Below are positions 58,627 through 64,000 of a DNA stretch of 64,000 bases, in pieces; position 1 is the first letter of the stretch, and the number at the start of each line of letters is the position of its first letter. The DNA comes from FEN-299 sp963717945 (GTDB lineage Bacteria > Acidobacteriota > Vicinamibacteria > Vicinamibacterales > Fen-181). A model generated the notes under the pieces. The model had not been told where the DNA came from and searched no databases. It saw nothing but the letters and a program-made list of their open reading frames with translations. Made by a program: the position numbers and the translations under genes. Location of the stretch: positions 1,054,001 to 1,118,000 of the forward strand of contig CAVQXT010000007.1 of assembly GCA_963717945.1 (NCBI GenBank), in the 5' to 3' direction.

Positions 58627-58792
58627 GGCGCGGGCCGACCGGCAGCGCCACTCGGCCAGGGCCAGGTCGGTCCGCCTGGCCCTTGGTGACGACGAGGAAA
58701 TACTGAGACGGCAGGAAGGTGTGGTACTTGGCCAGCCGCGGATAATCGGGCAAGGCGAGGATCGTCCGGACGTTCTCGAGGCCCGCCGACAC
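58604..58792 (-). CDS. Possible 62-residue protein at the end of the redox operon
   Basis: GTG at 58792 overlaps the last base of the upstream Rieske stop codon (TAGTG). The product reads VSAGLENVRTILALPDYPRL and KYHTFLPSQYFLVVTKGQAD, with coding-like composition, then a Pro/Arg-rich tail. The frame also overlaps the last bases of the converging propeller gene. No family is recognised; it may be a real small gene or the remnant of one. Confidence 0.35.
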   Translation of the reverse strand: MSAGLENVRTILALPDYPRLAKYHTFLPSQYFLVVTKGQADRPGPGRVALPVGPRLNCRDPR

Positions 58793-59187
58793 TACACCTC
58801 GAGGCAGACCCATCCGCCATCCACGGTCGTCTTGTAGACGCCAATTGACTCGGTGCGGATGTGCTGCATCAACATCCCGACGTTCTGGAGATAGGCCCCC
58901 AGTCTCGGCGGAGGCGCGTCGTCGCCCAGGTAAGCGGGCACCGGGCCGGCGAGCGCCTCTCCCGTCGTGACGTCGAACCTCGCGCAGTGCATGGGGCAGG
59001 TGAGGACCGCGCCGTCGAGCGTTCCCATGTCCAGCGGAGAGTTCATGTGCCCGCAGCGGCGGTCGACGGCGTAGAAGCTCCCGCCGCAATTGCAGACGAC
59101 AATCTCGCGGCCGTTGACCTCGACCGCCTTCATGCCTCCCGGCGCCACGTCATCGGTCCTGATGACTCGAACGAGGCTGTTACTCAA
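58792..59187 (-). CDS. Rieske [2Fe-2S] ferredoxin-like protein
   Basis: 131 residues. RRCGHMNSPLD and LTCPMHCARFDVTTGEAL supply the Cys-His and Cys-His ligand pairs of a Rieske cluster. It has the size and soluble nature of Rieske ferredoxins (NirD/BphA3-like), plus an extra 40 residues at the end with LQNVGMLMQHIRTE. It overlaps the FTR gene by eight bases. It probably carries electrons to or from that enzyme. Confidence 0.87.
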   Translation of the reverse strand: MSNSLVRVIRTDDVAPGGMKAVEVNGREIVVCNCGGSFYAVDRRCGHMNSPLDMGTLDGAVLTCPMHCARFDVTTGEALAGPVPAYLGDDAPPPRLGAYLQNVGMLMQHIRTESIGVYKTTVDGGWVCLEV

Positions 59188-59515
59188 TGCCCAGCTCCTT
59201 CGCCGACACCTGCGGCAGGCTGTCCGGGTCGGTCACGTCCTTGTGCACGAACAAGCCGCACCAGCAGCGTTTCATCGCGTCGAAATGCGCCCGGTGGAAC
59301 GGGATGCACGGGCAGACGATGCGCATGTTGCGCGCGCGGTCGGGCGTCAGCGGCTGACAGGGGCAGAACGGCGTGCCGTGCTTGTCTTCGAGCGTCACCT
59401 CCTGCTCGAGCAGGAAGTCCCTCAGCTCCGCGTCCGGCGTGAACTTGTAGCCCAGCGGATCGACGACCTTGCTGTAGAAGAAGTGGAGCGCCTGCTTCCT
59501 GGATTCGGTGTTCAT
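59180..59515 (-). CDS. Ferredoxin:thioredoxin reductase catalytic subunit-like protein
   Basis: 111 residues. The three CxC blocks of FTR-beta are present: FCPCQPLTPDRAR, RIVCPCIPFHRAHFD and KRCWCGLFVHKDV. They bind a [4Fe-4S] cluster next to a redox disulfide and reduce a thioredoxin or glutaredoxin with ferredoxin electrons. Usually the partner is a separate variable subunit and a ferredoxin; here the operon offers two Rieske proteins and a glutaredoxin instead. It overlaps the Rieske gene downstream by eight bases and follows the glutaredoxin gene by 11 bases. Confidence 0.9.
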   Translation of the reverse strand: MNTESRKQALHFFYSKVVDPLGYKFTPDAELRDFLLEQEVTLEDKHGTPFCPCQPLTPDRARNMRIVCPCIPFHRAHFDAMKRCWCGLFVHKDVTDPDSLPQVSAKELGIE

Positions 59516-59526
59516 ACAGGGCCGCC

Positions 59527-59775
59527 TCAGAGCCCCAGGAGTTTCGAGTAGCGGTCCGGTTGGTAGCCGACAACCACCGTGCCGTCAATCCGGACGAACG
59601 GGAAGCCGCTCGCGCCCTCCGCGTCGAGCTCCTTCATGATCCTCGCCTGCGTCGCGCCGTCGGCGAGGTCGTAATCGGTGAACTCGAACGGGATGTTGTG
59701 TTCGGCGAAGAACTTCTTGGTCTTCCTGCACCAGGGGCAGGTGGACAGCGTGTACATGGCGACTTTCTTCATCAC
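59527..59775 (-). CDS. Glutaredoxin/NrdH-like thiol protein
   Basis: 82 residues. The active site is STCPWCRKTKKFF and the cis-proline region is GFPFVRIDGTVVVGYQPD. It belongs to the small glutaredoxin/NrdH group. With FTR next to it, the likely electron path is donor to FTR to this protein to target disulfides. GAGGTCG lies upstream of the start. Confidence 0.9.
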   Translation of the reverse strand: MMKKVAMYTLSTCPWCRKTKKFFAEHNIPFEFTDYDLADGATQARIMKELDAEGASGFPFVRIDGTVVVGYQPDRYSKLLGL

Positions 59776-59784
59776 GACCTCCTC

Positions 59785-60090
59785 TTAGTCGAGTTCCACC
59801 AACAGCTTGCCGCCCTCGATCTTGACGGGGTAGACCGCGAGGCCGAGTTCCGGAGCATCGAGGAATCGGCCGGTCCTCACGTCGAAGCGCCAGTCGTGGC
59901 AGGGACAGGTGAGGGTGTGACCGTCGAGGCTGCCCGTGAAGAGCGGGCAGGCCATGTGCGCGCAGCGTCCGGACACCGCGTAGACGGTGCCGCCGACGCG
60001 CGCGACGACGACGTTGACGCCGAGCGGGTACGCGGGGGCCATGGCGCCCTCGGGCAATGCCGCCTCCTCCATCACGGGAATCCAGCTCAT
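59785..60090 (-). CDS. Rieske [2Fe-2S] ferredoxin-like protein, first of the operon
   Basis: 101 residues. GRCAHMACPLF and LTCPCHDWRFDVRTGRFL give the Rieske ligands. The sequence is close to the small ferredoxins of the nitrite-reductase NirD type. It begins the operon; the gene for glutaredoxin starts nine bases after its stop codon. Confidence 0.88.
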   Translation of the reverse strand: MSWIPVMEEAALPEGAMAPAYPLGVNVVVARVGGTVYAVSGRCAHMACPLFTGSLDGHTLTCPCHDWRFDVRTGRFLDAPELGLAVYPVKIEGGKLLVELD

Positions 60091-60292
60091 CGGTCCTCAG
60101 TCCTTTCGCTCCTCCGATCCGTGCCGCTTTGGCTGATCGATCGCCTCTCTCGAGATTGAGCCTGTGACTGGCCGATTGTCCAGTGCCCTCCTTCGCGTGA
60201 AGGAACTCGCTGGCTGAGCAGGTTTCCCACTACACCCAACCCCGTCCGGTGCCGAGAACAAGCAGGGGGACGTCTGTCGGCGCGGTGTTCGT

Positions 60293-62584
60293 ATGGATTC
60301 TTACCACCTGGCCAATCGGGGCGGCAGTGACGGGCTCTGGGACTGGAACCTGGCCTCCAACCGGGTCCATTTCGCCCCCCGGTGGATCGCCATGGTCGGA
60401 TGCGAGGAGCACGAGGTGGGCCACTCGCCGGACGAGTGGCTGGACCGGGTGCACCCCGAGGACCGGCCGGAGGTCAGCCGTGAGATAGCGGCCCACCTGG
60501 AAGCAGGCCCGTGCGAGTTCAGCATCCGCCACCGGATGCTGCACAAGAACGGCACCTACCGGTGGATGGCCTGCCACGCCGTGGTCACGCGCGACGAGGT
60601 CGGGCGGGCGGTCCGCATGATGGGTTCCCACACTGACGTCACGGCCGCGCGGGTGGTCGACGATCTGACCGGGCTCCCCAACCGGCTGCTCTTTCTCGAT
60701 CGCCTCGCCCGCGCGATCGAGCAGGCGAAGCGGCACCCCGAACTGCTGTTTGCGGTCGTCCTCATCGACCTCGACCGCCCCGACTGCGCGTCAGAACCGG
60801 TGGGGCCCGGCGGGCACGATCTCCTGCTGGCCGCCGCCGCCCGGCGCCTGGAGACCTGCCTCCGCTCCGGCGGCGCGCCGGCCGGCCCCGGCCACGAGCA
60901 CGTCGTCTCGCGGGTGAGGGGAGACCAGTTCGGCATCCTGCTCGAGGGACTCACGCAGGTCGGCGATGCGCTGGTGACCGGGCAGCGCGTTCTCGCGGAA
61001 ATCCTCGCGCCCTTCTCGATCGGCGAACGCGAGGTGTTCGTCCAGGCGAGCGGCGGGATCGCGGTGAGCGTGACCGGCTATGCCGACGCCGAGGCCGTGC
61101 TGCGCGACGCCGACACGGCGCTGCACAGGGCGAAGGCGCTCGGCAAGGCGCGCTGCGAGGTCTTCGACACCGCGCTCCTCGACTCGACGCGCTCGGAGCT
61201 CGAGATGGAGGCCGATCTGGAGAAGGCCCTCGAGCGCCACGAGTTCGTCCTGTTCTATCAGCCCATCATGTCGCTGGCGACCAACCGGATCGCCGGCCTC
61301 GAAGCCCTCGTCAGGTGGCAGCATCCGTCGAGGGGCCTGGTCGCGCCGCTCGAGTTCATCCCCCTGGCCGAGAAGACGGGGTTGATCGTGGGCCTCGGCG
61401 CGTGGACGGTCAGAGAGGCGTGCCGGCAGCTCGCCGCGTGGCAGAGGAGCCTGTCGGTCCCTCCCGACCTCTGGGTGTCGGTCAACTTCTCGGGCGTCCA
61501 GTTTCGCGATCCGGTGCTCTTCGCGCAGATCGGCAGCGCCGTGCGCGACGCCGGGCTCGACCCGCGGTGCCTGATGGTGGAGCTGACCGAGAGCGTGCTG
61601 ATGGAGAACCCCGCGGCGGCCAAGGGGTTGATCATGCAGCTGCGGGTCATGGGCATTCGCGTCGGGCTGGACGATTTCGGCACGGGGCACTCCGCGCTGG
61701 CCTACCTGCACCAGTTCCCGGCCGATGTCCTGAAGGTGGACCGGGCGTTCATCCGCGGCCTCGAGACGCAACAGGAGAAGGCGGACATCGTCCGCACCGT
61801 GAACGACCTCGCCGGCCAGCTCGGCCTGGAGGTGATTGCCGAGGGCATCGAGCGCGAGGAGCAGCTGGACGTGATTCGCTCGCTGCGATGCGGCTACGTG
61901 CAGGGCTTTCTGCTCGCCCGCCCGCTCGATGGCGAGCAGACCGAGGCGCTCCTGAAATCCGGCCTGGACCTGAGGCCGGAACCGCAGCAGGCCGGAGAGA
62001 CCGGGCCCGCCGGCGAAGACGCGCCGAGCGTCCCTCCGGTGACGTGGGAGGCGAAGAGGACCACGCGCCGGTCGGTCCTCGCGGTCGCGCTCGTCGGCGC
62101 GGCGCTGCTCGTCTCGGCCGGCCTCGCCGTTCGAGCCGGTTTCGGGCGTCATTCGCCGACGGGACCGGCGCGGCCTTCCCAATCGTCGGCCTCGTCCCCC
62201 CACTCCAGTCCGCGGGACGCGGACGTCGAGCTCCCGCCGGGCGCCGGTCGGCAGGCCACCGCGAAGGCCGCTCCACCGCCCGCCGTCGTGCGGGGGCCAG
62301 CGGCCGAATCGTTCCCTGCCGTCCACCTGCACGTGCTCGGAAGCTGCACGGGGCGGCTTGTCGTGACCGCGACCGGTGTGTCATTTGTTCCCGACACGAG
62401 CAAGGACGGCTTCACCCTCAAGTACCAGGCGTTCAGGTACGCGCTTTCAGGCGACGTGCTCACCGTCAAATCCGACGCGAGGACGTACCGCTTCAAGGCG
62501 GCCGGAGACCTGGGTGCGGTGAAGGACCGGGCGCAGCTTCAGAAGGTGGTCGACAGCATCACACGCCGGTCGCGGGCACGCTGA
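60293..62584 (+). CDS. PAS-GGDEF-EAL cyclic-di-GMP phosphodiesterase with a periplasmic tail
   Basis: 763 residues. PAS domain (about 10-120: WDWNLASNRVHFAPRW, MGSHTDVTAAR), GGDEF domain (about 125-295) whose active site is changed to RVRGDQF and is probably inactive, EAL domain (about 305-550) with EALVRWQHPSRG, DDFGTGHSALAYL and IAEGIEREEQ intact. A membrane helix (about 608-630, VLAVALVGAALLVSAGLAV) and a Ser/Pro linker lead to a small beta-rich C-terminal domain (VHLHVLGSCTGRLVVTATG). It should degrade c-di-GMP. The usual order is sensor outside and EAL inside; here the outside part is C-terminal. Confidence 0.87.
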   Translation: MDSYHLANRGGSDGLWDWNLASNRVHFAPRWIAMVGCEEHEVGHSPDEWLDRVHPEDRPEVSREIAAHLEAGPCEFSIRHRMLHKNGTYRWMACHAVVTRDEVGRAVRMMGSHTDVTAARVVDDLTGLPNRLLFLDRLARAIEQAKRHPELLFAVVLIDLDRPDCASEPVGPGGHDLLLAAAARRLETCLRSGGAPAGPGHEHVVSRVRGDQFGILLEGLTQVGDALVTGQRVLAEILAPFSIGEREVFVQASGGIAVSVTGYADAEAVLRDADTALHRAKALGKARCEVFDTALLDSTRSELEMEADLEKALERHEFVLFYQPIMSLATNRIAGLEALVRWQHPSRGLVAPLEFIPLAEKTGLIVGLGAWTVREACRQLAAWQRSLSVPPDLWVSVNFSGVQFRDPVLFAQIGSAVRDAGLDPRCLMVELTESVLMENPAAAKGLIMQLRVMGIRVGLDDFGTGHSALAYLHQFPADVLKVDRAFIRGLETQQEKADIVRTVNDLAGQLGLEVIAEGIEREEQLDVIRSLRCGYVQGFLLARPLDGEQTEALLKSGLDLRPEPQQAGETGPAGEDAPSVPPVTWEAKRTTRRSVLAVALVGAALLVSAGLAVRAGFGRHSPTGPARPSQSSASSPHSSPRDADVELPPGAGRQATAKAAPPPAVVRGPAAESFPAVHLHVLGSCTGRLVVTATGVSFVPDTSKDGFTLKYQAFRYALSGDVLTVKSDARTYRFKAAGDLGAVKDRAQLQKVVDSITRRSRAR

Positions 62585-62756
62585 GCCAGTGTCATCACTC
62601 GCTGACTTCGGGACGGCAGCCGCTGGTGATGCTCGCCGGTGCATCCGCCGATAAGTGGAAAGACGGCGGGTTTTGCACCCGGCGGCCGGCAACGGAACCT
62701 GGCCAAACGTGTCGAAAAGGTGCCTGACCCCATCCAGCGGCCCGGATTAGATTGCG

Positions 62757-64000
62757 ATGCCACACCCTCCAGTCGAGCGGCGTGTGCCGGATGACGCGGG
62801 TCCGATTGATCCGCCCGCGCAGGCGGCTCTTCCTCCGGTTGCCGCCGAGCAATTCCTCCAGCTCCTGGCCCGAGCCGTCCACAAGTTCCGGACCTACCCG
62901 TCCGACAGCCCCTTCTGCGTCGAGGCGGTGTTGGCGGCGCGGCAGGGCCTGGCCTCGATTGACGGGCTCGAATACCTGGACGCGCGCGTCACGAGGCGGG
63001 AACTGATCGTCGACAATTCCGGCCTCGGCGCGGGCACCGTGATCGAGCGGGAGCTTGCGCTCCAGCTGCACCGGGCGTCGGTCGGACGGCTCCGCATCCA
63101 CTGTGACGCCACCCACACGGAACTGGCCCAGTTCTGCTGGGCCCTGATTCAAACCCAGCGGGACGGAGAAGCCTCGCTGCCGGACCTGCTCATCGAGCAG
63201 GGCGTCGAACACATCGAAGCGGATACGACGCTCCGGCCGGAGATCGTCGAGATACGCGGGGATGCCGGCACGATCTCCGATACGGTCCATCGAGAGCGCG
63301 TTCGTCGTGCCGCCCTCTCGACGACGAGCGGGGCCGCCCACCATCTGTATCCGCCGGACAGGGGCTGGGTCCGTGTCGATCCGACTTCCCCATTCTCCTC
63401 GGTGTCGTTGTCGGAGCTGGCGATTCTCGTCGAGGATCCCGCCGCCCTGGCGGCCATCCTGGCGCGGCTCGGTGGGGAGAATCCCGCGCTCGACGGCGGC
63501 GGACCGCCCCTCGAGCGGAAATTCGGCGACCTGGCGACCGTGTTCGCGAGCCTCGACCCGAACCTCGCCAGGGTCATGTTCACCCGGCTTTCGAGAGCCG
63601 TGCTCGGGCTCGAGCCACAGGCTCGCACGCGGCTGCTGAAGGACACCGTTCTCCCGGGCCTGCTCGACGGCCGGCCGGAAGGTTCGATCCTCGAGGATTT
63701 TCCCGACGTCGAACTGGCCGACGCGTTGAGCCTCCTGCTCGACCTCGAGACGGCGTCGCCCGAGGTGCTGAACGTCGCCTTGACGAGGCTGGACCTGCCG
63801 GCCGACCGTCAGCAGGCGGTATTGCCGCTTCTCAATGACCGGATCCTCGCGCGCGACCCGTGGCCCAGCGCGACCGCCGGGACCCAGGCCAACCAGGCGC
63901 TTGTCGGCTACGCGCGACGGCTCATTGAAATCCGCCACGACCAGGCCAAGGGCTTCGCGGACTTCTCGGCATTCGACGTGTCGATGGACGCGTCGACGCT
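62757..64000 (+). CDS. Large protein cut by the right window edge, unknown function
   Basis: The frame is open from ATG 62757 to the last base, at least 414 residues, with strong third-position GC bias. The first 260 residues (FLQLLARAVHKFRTYPSDSP, LELIVD-like REL IVDNSGL) look like a globular alpha/beta protein, then helical repeats with leucine-rich stretches (LLDGRPEGSILEDFPDVELA, LADALSLLLDLETASPEVLN). No signal peptide, and no family recognised. TAGATT ends four bases before the ATG, but the fit to a leaderless start is poor. Confidence 0.7.
   Translation, partial: MPHPPVERRVPDDAGPIDPPAQAALPPVAAEQFLQLLARAVHKFRTYPSDSPFCVEAVLAARQGLASIDGLEYLDARVTRRELIVDNSGLGAGTVIERELALQLHRASVGRLRIHCDATHTELAQFCWALIQTQRDGEASLPDLLIEQGVEHIEADTTLRPEIVEIRGDAGTISDTVHRERVRRAALSTTSGAAHHLYPPDRGWVRVDPTSPFSSVSLSELAILVEDPAALAAILARLGGENPALDGGGPPLERKFGDLATVFASLDPNLARVMFTRLSRAVLGLEPQARTRLLKDTVLPGLLDGRPEGSILEDFPDVELADALSLLLDLETASPEVLNVALTRLDLPADRQQAVLPLLNDRILARDPWPSATAGTQANQALVGYARRLIEIRHDQAKGFADFSAFDVSMDAST

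Overview
The window is high-GC DNA with dense genes on both strands. Many genes are coupled by 4-base ATGA overlaps, many proteins are exported with signal peptides ending in AQ, and GTG starts are common. Gene content (TonB receptor, RND pump, PIG-L and DinB proteins, DUF362, PEGA and propeller proteins, an Hdr-linked hydrogenase) fits a soil or subsurface bacterium of the Acidobacteriota, perhaps Vicinamibacteria-like. That placement is an inference from style and gene content; there is no rRNA or marker gene to prove it. No tRNA, rRNA, CRISPR array or phage was seen.

Layout. 1-3308: the start of a cut-off minus-strand gene, a repeat-rich gap, then an MFS transporter and an exported duplicated protein. 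3351-7048: a minus-strand operon behind a clear TPP riboswitch (TonB receptor, PnuC/PnuT-type permease, NadR-like P-loop kinase), read here as thiamine salvage. 7291-8810: a DSD1/D-threonine-aldolase-like enzyme coupled to a RidA protein. 8836-11820: a REP-associated tyrosine transposase (RAYT) between arrays of GTAG-headed palindromes, and an M20 peptidase. 11825-17844: a Rho_N-like protein, an ABC-2 exporter, a MauG-type cytochrome c peroxidase, and a DUF2157/DUF4824-like pair.

17899-26567 is the most striking block: a minus-strand cluster of two HdrA-like flavoproteins, MvhD, a cytoplasmic [NiFe] hydrogenase (small and large subunits), a small winged-helix protein, a fused [4Fe-4S]/cytochrome b membrane protein resembling QmoC (HdrC+HdrE), and a hydrogenase maturation protease. 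No HdrB (CCG domain) is present. The set looks like a hydrogenase joined to a Qmo-like membrane module, which could pass electrons between H2 and the quinone pool or a ferredoxin.

26568-44658: a Tat-signalled FkbM methyltransferase, an exported hydrolase, DinB, a small barrel, DUF362, a lyase/micropeptide/Na+ symporter operon, a large PIG-L protein, a ribosome hibernation factor, and a complete RND efflux operon. 44793-58626: a decayed multicopper oxidase, a cold shock protein, an oxidoreductase, small exported proteins, a PEGA protein with a 45-bp minisatellite, a tandem universal stress protein with a damaged 5' end, a CPBP protease, an SQR-like flavoprotein and a beta-propeller protein. 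58604-60090: a compact redox operon (Rieske, glutaredoxin, ferredoxin:thioredoxin reductase catalytic subunit, Rieske). 60293-64000: a PAS-GGDEF-EAL protein with a degenerate GGDEF and a periplasmic tail, and a gene that runs off the right edge.

Recurring signals: at least three families of REP-like palindromes sit between genes and inside operons, and several start codons lie 4-10 bases after a TAnnnT -10 box, suggesting leaderless mRNAs.
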